Of a stretch of DNA of 64,000 nt, positions 1-7,393 are shown one piece after another. How positions within the stretch are numbered: the stretch's first letter is position 1; every line of letters starts with the position of its first letter. The DNA comes from Bacteroidales bacterium 6E (GTDB lineage: Bacteria; Bacteroidota; Bacteroidia; Bacteroidales; Prolixibacteraceae). Location: assembly GCA_001270045.2 (NCBI GenBank), contig DF970671.1, positions 115,929 to 179,928 of the forward strand, read 5' to 3'. The position numbers and the translations under genes are program-made. Under the pieces are notes generated by a model. The model ran no database searches. It was given only the letters and a program-made list of their open reading frames with translations, and had not been told where the DNA came from.

Positions 1-552
1 CGGGGAAACAAGAATGACCTTGTCGGGGTGCTTTGCATTTACCCTGTTCAGGTGTGATGCAAGCGTAAATGACAGCTCACCCCCGGTGTAATCACCAATC
101 AGGAATATTTCCCTTGAAATCATCCCTTGAAAGAAATTGACATAAACATCGGTCAGGAATTCAATGGGAACACAAATGTCTCCATCTTCTGATACCGGGT
201 AGCAGGGGACTACGACTGTAGCGCCTGATTGTTCGACCAGAACCTGGATATAGTGCCAGTGCTGATTGGTAATCGTCTCGTTTTGATGGTATCCGGGTAT
301 ATACAGGATGGCTTTGTTTGCCTCCCTGTGGATCGGGGAAATAATCCAGATTGGGTGGTTGTCCGATTCAGAGGTGGTTATATTCAGGTTTTTAAAGAGC
401 TTACGGGGAACAGGTGCCGGTTTTTTTTGTTTCTGGATGGCATCATTGTCCGAAGTGAAGTCCTTGTTGAATGAATTTACATTCAACATTCTGTTAAAAA
501 GCAGGCCAAACCATCCGGTCGTTTTGCTGGGTGAATAATCCGTTGTCATCAT
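1..552 (-). CDS. Alpha/beta-hydrolase-fold protein, HSL/steryl acetyl hydrolase-like, C-terminus outside window; catalytic Ser replaced
   Basis: An open frame runs from ATG at 552 (second ATG at 549) off the left edge, giving 184 residues without a stop. The order matches the N-terminal half of hormone-sensitive-lipase-type esterases: strand AILYIPGY, then HWHYIQVLVEQSGATVVVP, then FLIGDYTGGELSF and VILVSP. In active members the first segment holds an HGGG oxyanion motif and the second holds GDSAGG. Here they read PGYHQN and GDYTGG, so the nucleophile Ser is Tyr (codon 88-90). It is either a pseudo-enzyme or uses other chemistry. It lies 32 bp downstream of the next hydrolase on the same strand, probably as one operon. 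No signal peptide is visible. The fold is inferred from motif order; function is unknown. Confidence 0.75.
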   Translation of the reverse strand, partial: MMTTDYSPSKTTGWFGLLFNRMLNVNSFNKDFTSDNDAIQKQKKPAPVPRKLFKNLNITTSESDNHPIWIISPIHREANKAILYIPGYHQNETITNQHWHYIQVLVEQSGATVVVPCYPVSEDGDICVPIEFLTDVYVNFFQGMISREIFLIGDYTGGELSFTLASHLNRVNAKHPDKVILVSP

Positions 553-584
553 TTATGGTGTTTTTAAGTTATTATACCGCTTGA

Positions 585-1730
585 TCATGAAAGGAAAGCC
601 GCGCCTTTTACGAGTACTTTATTCATGGCCTCCTTTGTTTGTTTTTTGTCAACTTTCCCATGGTCAGGAAAGGGGATTTCGTGTGTGTAATCGAACGGGA
701 AGTCGATGAGCTCGATGCATTCGTTGGTTGTTTCATCTCCCATGCATGCCCTGATTCCACTATATGGCATAACCTGATCCTTTTGGAGTGCAATACCGGA
801 TATCCGGTTTTTCGCCCTTGCGAAGAAGGATTCCCTCTCCGTTTTGAAAAGATCGGGTCTGATCATGGCTGAGAATGCCTTGATTAGCGAATCATCAGGA
901 GAAAGGTTGCCCGATTTTGACTTGCCATAAATCGCAGGCCACTCACTGCAATAGAATTGTAAAAGCCTGTTATAGGCCGGTGTGTCCATAATCAGTTTGG
1001 AAACCCCAAACATCTGGCTGAAAATGGAACCTCCGCAAAAGATGAATAGCCGCGAGTCGGAGAATAATCTCCCCGGATTGGCCATCAGGAGAATTTCTGC
1101 CAGAAAAGCACCAATGGAATATCCAAACAGATCAATGGCCGCATTTTTGTAAAACAATGGGTGATCTCCATTCCTTATGTTTTTGACGAGACCGGTAATA
1201 TCGGAAACGGTCTGGAGCCCTGACCAAAAGAAGCGGTCAGGGAGATCAGTCAGCCTTTGGCTGAGGGCCGCATTGGCAAAACTCATGGCTCCCCGGTTCT
1301 CCGGCAAAGATTTCCGTTTTGTGACCAGTTCGGCCATTACCCTCGGATTTGACCAATCGGCCGGGCCTCTGTTCATGTGGAACGCGATCGGAAACAGGAT
1401 TACAGGCTTGCCCGTATGGTTGGCCAGAAATTCGGCCCATGGTATGTATTTCGCCCAGCTGCGCTCATTCAGGCCATGAAACAGAATTATGCCCGAATGG
1501 TATGTCCTGGCATTTTGAGGTATGATGACCGGGTAGTCGAAATATTGGTTCTCCCTGATTTGTCTGTCATATTGGTGGGTGTTTCCCCCTGGAATCCCAT
1601 TTAGGGATGGTGGCACTGAGTGAAACCCAAAGTGCACGATCCTGTTTGCTGAAGACCCAATGGTTTTGCGGTGGGGAGCAGGGGACCGAAAAGCTGTCTC
1701 GAAGTGCAATATTTCTTCAGAATATGACAT
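585..1730 (-). CDS. Alpha/beta-hydrolase-like protein (resembles DUF6051 family)
   Basis: A 381-residue cytoplasmic-looking protein. IILFHGLNERSW marks the first core strand and oxyanion region. DLFGYSIGAFLAEILLMA is a clear nucleophile elbow (GYSIG, Ser as nucleophile). A late CMGDETTNECIELIDFPFD-type stretch and YTHEIPFPDHG could supply Asp and His. ATG at 1730 (start MSYSEEIL) is preferred because upstream extension relies on a TTG at 1802 and adds residues with no domain character. I recall this architecture from Bacteroidota proteins annotated DUF6051, but that name needs a profile search. It sits directly upstream of the Ser-to-Tyr hydrolase and diverges from the LytTR regulator. The substrate is unknown. 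Confidence 0.8.
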   Translation of the reverse strand: MSYSEEILHFETAFRSPAPHRKTIGSSANRIVHFGFHSVPPSLNGIPGGNTHQYDRQIRENQYFDYPVIIPQNARTYHSGIILFHGLNERSWAKYIPWAEFLANHTGKPVILFPIAFHMNRGPADWSNPRVMAELVTKRKSLPENRGAMSFANAALSQRLTDLPDRFFWSGLQTVSDITGLVKNIRNGDHPLFYKNAAIDLFGYSIGAFLAEILLMANPGRLFSDSRLFIFCGGSIFSQMFGVSKLIMDTPAYNRLLQFYCSEWPAIYGKSKSGNLSPDDSLIKAFSAMIRPDLFKTERESFFARAKNRISGIALQKDQVMPYSGIRACMGDETTNECIELIDFPFDYTHEIPFPDHGKVDKKQTKEAMNKVLVKGAAFLS

Positions 1731-1903
1731 GAATTTGAATTTTTGGATATTATGTGCGAATGATCTGGAAGCAAATAAAACGCAAGTTCTGAGGCCTTCC
1801 AAAAAAATGGGTTTTTCAGCGGCTTCAGGGGAGAAAGTGCGCCCTTAAGGGATGAAATGCCTTATTTAGGGGCGAAATACAAATGCAGATAAATGTAAAT
1901 TCA

Positions 1904-1934
1904 TTGCGTTGAGTGCTCAATTCGGTTACCTTTG
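1904..1934 (+). promoter_or_regulatory. Bacteroidota-type promoter for the LytTR gene
   Basis: TTG at 1904-1906 is followed after 20 bp by TACCTTTG at 1927-1934, matching the Bacteroidota -33/-7 pattern TTG-N19/21-TAnnTTTG. It lies 52 bp upstream of the ATG at 1987, in the divergent intergenic region. Confidence 0.6.
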
Positions 1935-1986
1935 TTTTCGACTGAATTCCAGAAAATGTTCCTGAATTCCATGTAAACTATCCAGT

Positions 1987-2832
1987 ATGAATCAAAAGAT
2001 CCCGGAATACCTTTACGAAAAGGGGAATATCACCCGATTGATCATTTATACTGCCTTGTTCGCTCTGGTATTCATCAATATTTACCAACCCTTTGATTCC
2101 CGAAATTGGTTCCCGGTTTCGGAAGGGATGTTTTTGGTGTTTTCCAGCCTTGTTATCCTGACCGGTGTTTTGGTGGTCGTGATCAGCAGGATTATCATGT
2201 ATCATTATGCAGGCAGGCATGGGTTGTCACTGTGGCAATACGCAATTTGGATTGTTGTGGAAATTATTGCCATGGCCATGTTTTATACCCTTTTCGAAAG
2301 TTTGGTTTTGCATGATCCACGATCGTACAGCGAAATGCTTCGCCAGTCATTTATCAATACGGCATTGGTCTTGTTACTTCCATATTCCATTCTCTGGCTT
2401 TATTTCTCGCTCAAGGACAAAGACCGGAAACTGGCAAGGCTTGTCAGCGCCAAAGGTGAGCCAGAACCTGAAGTGCTGCCTATGCTGAACTTTCGCGATG
2501 AAAAGCGGGAACTGAAACTTTCGGTACGAAGTGACCAGTTGCTCTGGATTGAGGCTGCCGACAATTATGTGAAAATCCACTACACCCACAAAGGACGAAT
2601 CGCTTCTTTCATGGTTCGAAATACCCTCAAAAACATTGAAAGCGAATTTTCGGGAAGCCCATTGGTCCGATGCAACCGGTCGACCATCATTAATTTCGAC
2701 AAGGTGAAAGTGTTGCGGAAAGAACAAAACGGGATCTATCTGGGACTTGAGATGGATTCGGCTCCCGATATCCCGGTTTCCCGAACCTATGCCAGTAAGG
2801 TATTGGCACGCTTTTCAGGTTATTCCGATTAA
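1987..2832 (+). CDS. Membrane-anchored LytTR-family transcriptional regulator
   Basis: 281 residues. The N-terminal ~140 residues contain four hydrophobic segments (roughly 19-35, 47-70, 84-105 and 118-138). The C-terminal ~100 residues are a LytTR DNA-binding domain with the characteristic LLWIEAADNYVKIHY, a central FMVRNTLKNIE and LVRCNRSTIINFDKVK. There is no receiver domain, so this is the membrane-LytTR type common in Bacteroidota rather than a classical response regulator. It probably senses a membrane signal directly. It stands alone between the divergent hydrolase pair and the downstream xylanase; regulation of either is possible but unproven. A good promoter precedes it. Confidence 0.9.
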   Translation: MNQKIPEYLYEKGNITRLIIYTALFALVFINIYQPFDSRNWFPVSEGMFLVFSSLVILTGVLVVVISRIIMYHYAGRHGLSLWQYAIWIVVEIIAMAMFYTLFESLVLHDPRSYSEMLRQSFINTALVLLLPYSILWLYFSLKDKDRKLARLVSAKGEPEPEVLPMLNFRDEKRELKLSVRSDQLLWIEAADNYVKIHYTHKGRIASFMVRNTLKNIESEFSGSPLVRCNRSTIINFDKVKVLRKEQNGIYLGLEMDSAPDIPVSRTYASKVLARFSGYSD

Positions 2833-2937
2833 TTTCCTGGTCCATAAGGTACACTGCAAAATTCCCGGGTTTAGCCTTGTTCAATCGCGATTTCATCCAT
2901 GGACTTATTGTGTTTCCAACATTTTGACGGTGCTCTG

Positions 2938-2969
2938 TTGTCGGATTAATAAAAGTATTTTTAACTTTA
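2938..2969 (+). promoter_or_regulatory. Putative promoter of the GH10 xylanase gene
   Basis: TTG at 2938-2940 and TAACTTTA at 2962-2969 with a 21-bp spacer fit the Bacteroidota promoter pattern apart from the last base of the -7 box. The ATG at 2995 follows 25 bp later. Confidence 0.45.
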
Positions 2970-2994
2970 TACCCATTACTAATCTGAAAGAACT

Positions 2995-4980
2995 ATGCTG
3001 ATCATTCATCGGATACTTGACAAGATACAGGTTGTTTTTGTCGTTTTCATTATGGCAATTGGATTGTCGCTGCCCGTTTTGGCAGTCACTGAAGAGATGT
3101 CTGCAATTGAAGGAGATTCTGAAATGGCCATGATCGCCGAAGAGGATAGCTCCGCTATTCCTGTCATTATTGAAGCCGAGAGTGGCACGGTTGGATCCGC
3201 TTTTGCTGTTGAAACCGATGGGGATCTGGGATTTGTGACAACAAACGTGAATTATGCCGGACAGTCATCCCCCGGCGATACATCCCGGTTACTCACCTAC
3301 CGAATCACATTTCCCGACACCGGGTATTATCATCTGTATGCCCGAATAAGGGTTGGGTCAGGCGGATTTGATGATGACAGTTTTTTCTCTGCCCTTGGAT
3401 TTGGGACAAAGGGTGTTGCCAATAGCAATGACTGGGTTTTTATCAATGGACTTGCCTCTGCGGGTCATACCGTTGGATCTGAGGTTGTTCGCGATCCCGG
3501 AAGTGCAGGAACTCTTGTTTGGAAGTGGATTAATGTTTCAAGAAATTATTTTCCGGCAGCACTTGCTGAACAGCCTTTTTATGTGGGGCCTGATTCTCTT
3601 ACGATGACATTGCAGATTGGAGGTCGTGAGAATGGGTTATCGTTTGACAAGTTCGCTTTTGGCAGGGCCGATCTTTTGTATACGGTCGCTAACCTGGATA
3701 ACGGGGCGCCTGGAACTCCTGAAGTTGTTGTTGTTGAACCGGGGGAAGAGTATACAGGGCCGCCACTTGCCGAAGGGTTGCCCAAATTTTTGGGCAATGT
3801 CCTGGGAAGTGACCCGAATTTCACAAAGTACTGGAACCAGTTGACTCCCGAAAACGAAGGAAAATGGGCCTACATTGGAACCGTGTCAGATACGCTGCGC
3901 TGGAACTGGAGCAATCTTGACCGGGTGTATAATTATGCCAGGGACAATAACCTGATTTTCAAGAACCACACCCTGATCTGGGGACAACAACAACCTTCGT
4001 GGATTTCATCCATGTCGGCCGATCAACAATTAAAATATATCGAGGCCTGGATCCGAATGGTTGGCACGAGATATCCTGATATGGATATGATCGATGTCGT
4101 GAACGAGCCTTTGAAGAACCATAATCCGCCTGATGGAGTCAATGGCAGGGCAAATTACAAGAATGCCCTGGGGGGTGACGGGCAAACCGGTTGGGACTGG
4201 GTGATCCAATCCTTCGTATTGGCCAGGAAATACATGCCCAATACAAAATTGATCCTGAATGATTACGGAATCATCAACGACAACAATGCCACTTCCTCCT
4301 ATCTGCAAATCATAAATCTTCTGAAGGAACGGGGATTGATTGACGGGATCGGGGTACAGGGTCATCGTTTCGAATTGGAGAATGCCAGTGTAAATACCCT
4401 GAAGTATAATCTTGACCGACTTGCGGCCACTGGCTTGCCGATCTATATTTCAGAAATGGACCTGGGTAATTATGGCGATTCCGGAACCCCGAATGACCAG
4501 GTGCAACTCGAGCTTTTCCAAAAGATATTTCCTGTTATATGGGAACATCCCGGCGTTCAGGGAATCACCCTCTGGGGATATAAGGAAGGGGCGATGTGGC
4601 AAACAACCTGTTTCCTGGTGCGCAAGGATAATACCGCACGGCCTGCATTGACCTGGCTGGCCGGTTACCTGAAAAGTACGGCAACTGACGTGTCGAAGGG
4701 CACGGATTTATCAGGGGCAGGGATCGACCTCAGGCAGAATTATCCCAATCCCTTCAATACATCCACCGTCATAAGCTTTGATGTCACATTTTCGTCTTCA
4801 GTGACACTTAAAGTTTATAATATGTTGGGTGAAGAGGTGGCACAATTAATGAATGAATACCTGCATCCCGGTGTATACAACGTTACGTGGGATAATCACG
4901 GCCATCTTGCGCCCGGAACATACATATACCGGCTTGTGTCAGGGAAAAAGGCTGTTGCCAAAAAAATGGTGAAAAAGTAA
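2995..4980 (+). CDS. Secreted GH10 endo-1,4-beta-xylanase with CBM-like module and T9SS sorting domain
   Basis: 661 residues. The N-terminus has a hydrophobic export signal (about residues 13-31). Residues ~55-235 form a beta-rich module beginning PVIIEAESG, with YYHLYARIRV and LSFDKFAFG, typical of CBM6/CBM35-like carbohydrate-binding modules. Residues ~265-565 are a GH10 barrel: NQLTPENEGKW, NHTLIWGQQQPSWI, the acid/base Glu in DVVNEPL (~371), NDYGI, GVQGHRF, and the nucleophile Glu in ISEMDLG (~487). The last ~80 residues (QNYPNPFNTSTVISF through GTYIYRLVSG) form a type A T9SS C-terminal sorting domain, predicting export through type IX secretion and attachment or release at the surface. 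It probably cleaves xylan, with the CE6-like esterase near 10.3 kb as a functional partner. It converges with mscS. Confidence 0.93.
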   Translation: MLIIHRILDKIQVVFVVFIMAIGLSLPVLAVTEEMSAIEGDSEMAMIAEEDSSAIPVIIEAESGTVGSAFAVETDGDLGFVTTNVNYAGQSSPGDTSRLLTYRITFPDTGYYHLYARIRVGSGGFDDDSFFSALGFGTKGVANSNDWVFINGLASAGHTVGSEVVRDPGSAGTLVWKWINVSRNYFPAALAEQPFYVGPDSLTMTLQIGGRENGLSFDKFAFGRADLLYTVANLDNGAPGTPEVVVVEPGEEYTGPPLAEGLPKFLGNVLGSDPNFTKYWNQLTPENEGKWAYIGTVSDTLRWNWSNLDRVYNYARDNNLIFKNHTLIWGQQQPSWISSMSADQQLKYIEAWIRMVGTRYPDMDMIDVVNEPLKNHNPPDGVNGRANYKNALGGDGQTGWDWVIQSFVLARKYMPNTKLILNDYGIINDNNATSSYLQIINLLKERGLIDGIGVQGHRFELENASVNTLKYNLDRLAATGLPIYISEMDLGNYGDSGTPNDQVQLELFQKIFPVIWEHPGVQGITLWGYKEGAMWQTTCFLVRKDNTARPALTWLAGYLKSTATDVSKGTDLSGAGIDLRQNYPNPFNTSTVISFDVTFSSSVTLKVYNMLGEEVAQLMNEYLHPGVYNVTWDNHGHLAPGTYIYRLVSGKKAVAKKMVKK

Positions 4981-4996
4981 ATTGTTCCCGATTTGT

Positions 4997-5824
4997 TTAC
5001 CGTTTAATATGGACATCCATTTGCGGGAAGGGAATGGTGATATTGTTTTCCATGAATTTTTGGTTGATGATTTTTCGGATATCTGACTTGATGTTTTCAA
5101 TCTGGAATACATTGTCGCTGAAAAAGAGTAACTCAAATTCAAGGGCCGAGCTTCCAAAATCGACAAACCTCACATTGATAAGATGTTTGTCATGGATTTC
5201 CGGATGCTCCAACGCGCTTTCGCGAAGTGTTTTGGAAACAAGTTCAATGTCACTTCCATAAGCCACACCAAGTGTAATCCTGAACCTGGTTTTATTGGAT
5301 TGGTGACTCCAATTGATCACCTTGTTTGAGGTTATATGGGAGTTCGGAATGATGATGCTGATATCATCCCGGTTAATTGCCGAGGTGGTTCTTAAACCTA
5401 TTCTCTCGATTTTAACGACTGTGCCGTCGATATCCAGAATGTCTCCCACTTTGGTGGTGCCCTCAAACAGAAGGATAATTCCTGAGATGTAATTGTTGAA
5501 TATGTTCTGCAGTCCCAGTCCAATCCCAACCAATAAAGCGGCTGAACCTGCAAGCAGTACATTCAGCTTTATTCCCAGCGTCTCAAGGACAAGAAGAATT
5601 GAAATGATCCATGCTAAATATTTTATCAGCTGAAAAAGTGAGAAGATGTTACTTTCTCCAATCTTGTGAATTAGTTTTTGACTGTAAAAGACTTTCTTGA
5701 ACACCCATAATATAAAATGGGTCATTACTATAATTATGACTACTGAAACGACTGTCGCGAAGGTCAGTGAATAGTCGCCAATGTGGAAAATCTCAAATTC
5801 CAAAAAATCGGTTAAGCTCTTCAT
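4997..5824 (-). CDS. MscS-family mechanosensitive ion channel
   Basis: 275 residues from ATG 5824; an upstream TTG at 5848 would add eight residues and is less likely. Three hydrophobic helices fill the N-terminal half. The pore-lining helix reads LLAGSAALLVGIGLGLQN, Gly/Ala-rich as in MscS TM3. The beta domain follows with GTTKVGDILDIDGTVVKIE, where MscS channels form the cytoplasmic vestibule. It releases solutes on membrane tension during hypo-osmotic shock. It starts 33 bp downstream of fetB (9 bp if the TTG start is used), so it is probably the third gene of a fetA-fetB-mscS transcript. Confidence 0.92.
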   Translation of the reverse strand: MKSLTDFLEFEIFHIGDYSLTFATVVSVVIIIVMTHFILWVFKKVFYSQKLIHKIGESNIFSLFQLIKYLAWIISILLVLETLGIKLNVLLAGSAALLVGIGLGLQNIFNNYISGIILLFEGTTKVGDILDIDGTVVKIERIGLRTTSAINRDDISIIIPNSHITSNKVINWSHQSNKTRFRITLGVAYGSDIELVSKTLRESALEHPEIHDKHLINVRFVDFGSSALEFELLFFSDNVFQIENIKSDIRKIINQKFMENNITIPFPQMDVHIKR

Positions 5825-5857
5825 GGTCTGATTTATTTGGTGGCGCAAGCATTATTT

Positions 5858-6655
5858 CTATTTTCCTGAAAACACATAGGGGGATTTCAGATTTGAATAT
5901 TCATCAAATGCAAATTTTCTTGATACAATGATGCTAATGAAAAGATTAAGGGAGCATCCCACAAAGATCGCGATCATGATCATGATCTGGTATTTTATGG
6001 CTATTGCCGGGGTACTGCCCCCCAAAAGTTGTCCGGTCATCATTCCCGGCAGTGAAATCAGTCCCATTACCGACATGCTCGCGATCAGTGGGTTAAGTGC
6101 CTGTTTGACCGCTTCGGCCACAAAAGGCCTGATTGCTTGTTGCATGCTTCCTGTATTTGTCAATAGAAATTGGTACAGGTCTGGTTTTTCAGCCAGCTCT
6201 TTGTAATAAGTCCGAAGGCCAATGATATTGTGGTTTAGCGCATTCCCCAAAATCATGCCGGTTATGGGAATAAAATACTGTGCGTCAAACACATATTCAA
6301 GCTTGAGGATGACACCAAGAAAGAATGCATCTACAATTAGGATAGAAGAAAATCCGGAAATGAACAGGGGAAGGATAAAAACCCTGTAACTGAGCGATGC
6401 CCGGCGAATGGTGGTGAAAATCCCTACCCATATCATGATGATTACCCAAAGGGAATTGATCCACAAATTATTCATCTCGAAAACCCATTCAAGGTATACG
6501 GCAACCAGTGACAATTGGATCACCATTCGCAATACACTGACCAAAATACTACTTACCAGTTTGATTCTATAATAAATCAAGAATGCAATCGGCAAGAGCA
6601 GAATGATGAAACTCGTCATCAACAGAAAAAGGTTTATGTCAGTTACCGGTTTCAT
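5858..6655 (-). CDS. fetB: FetB-type ABC transporter permease (UPF0014)
   Basis: 265 residues, almost entirely hydrophobic, with about seven predicted membrane helices. Family signatures visible are YFIPITGMILGNALNHN, the block FLLTNTGSMQQAIRPFVAEA, and SLPGMMTGQLLGGSTPAIA. These characterise the YbbM/FetB family, whose E. coli member pairs with FetA in iron export. Its ATG overlaps the end of fetA by 4 bp (ATGA), implying translational coupling. The substrate is inferred from the family; no direct sequence evidence for iron is available here. Confidence 0.9.
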   Translation of the reverse strand: MKPVTDINLFLLMTSFIILLLPIAFLIYYRIKLVSSILVSVLRMVIQLSLVAVYLEWVFEMNNLWINSLWVIIMIWVGIFTTIRRASLSYRVFILPLFISGFSSILIVDAFFLGVILKLEYVFDAQYFIPITGMILGNALNHNIIGLRTYYKELAEKPDLYQFLLTNTGSMQQAIRPFVAEAVKQALNPLIASMSVMGLISLPGMMTGQLLGGSTPAIAIKYQIMIMIAIFVGCSLNLFISIIVSRKFAFDEYSNLKSPYVFSGK

Positions 6656-7251
6656 AAGGAATATACATTTTTGGCTGACTCGAGCCAGATTGGATTGTGC
6701 GAGGCCGACACTATGGTTTTGCCATTGAGTTCGCCAATATAATGAGCCAGTTTATGAATGGATTCCGAGTCCAGGGCTGCGGTTGGCTCATCCATGATCA
6801 GGATTTCCTTATCCATGGCAAGACATATTGCGATGATTAATCGTTGTTTTTGTCCACCACTGATTTTGAGGAAATCCTGACTGATTAAGTCTTTTTCAAG
6901 CCCAAGCCTATCGGCAATCGACAGGATATTTTGCAGTTTATCATTTAGTTGAAGCATGGTGATTAGTTCCATTCCATTATGGACAGGCAAATTGATATTC
7001 TGGGGAATCCATGCCATTTGTTTTCGGAGAGCTCGTATGGTTACTGGGGTAAGAATGGTCTCGTTGATGGTTATTGTTCCTGCATCCGGAATTATATACC
7101 CTTGCAAAAGCCTTAGAAAAGTTGATTTGCCTTTACCTGAGGCACCGCTTATGCAAAGATGTACACCTTTCTTGATGACAATATTCAGGTCGTCGAAAAT
7201 TATTTTGTCCCCAAAACGAAGATTGATTCTTTCACATTTGATCATTTCCAT
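6652..7251 (-). CDS. fetA: FetA-type ABC transporter ATP-binding protein
   Basis: 199 residues, a single ABC ATPase domain. Walker A is GASGKGKST, the signature is LKISGGQKQR, Walker B is ILIMDEPTAALD, and the switch His is in VSASHN. The short length and the 4-bp overlap with a UPF0014 permease identify it as the FetA/YbbL partner. It is the first gene of the minus-strand group with fetB and mscS, and diverges from the GH2 gene. An in-frame ATG two codons in (7245) is an equally possible start. Confidence 0.9.
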   Translation of the reverse strand: MEMIKCERINLRFGDKIIFDDLNIVIKKGVHLCISGASGKGKSTFLRLLQGYIIPDAGTITINETILTPVTIRALRKQMAWIPQNINLPVHNGMELITMLQLNDKLQNILSIADRLGLEKDLISQDFLKISGGQKQRLIIAICLAMDKEILIMDEPTAALDSESIHKLAHYIGELNGKTIVSASHNPIWLESAKNVYSL

Positions 7252-7363
7252 AAAATATGGTCGACCGATTCCCGGACTTCAGTAATAAATGACTCATTTG
7301 CCATAAATTTAATCAGTTTTGTTTTACGCCGATGCATTTTTCTGAAAGATGGCAGGTTCCTTT

Positions 7364-7371
7364 TATATTTG
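7364..7371 (+). promoter_or_regulatory. -7 promoter element of the GH2 gene
   Basis: TATATTTG matches TAnnTTTG and lies 22 bp before the ATG at 7394. It supports that start over an ATG at 7349, which would lie upstream of the transcription start. No clean TTG is seen at the -33 position. Confidence 0.45.
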
Positions 7372-7393
7372 TAAGTTATACAAAGGAATTATT

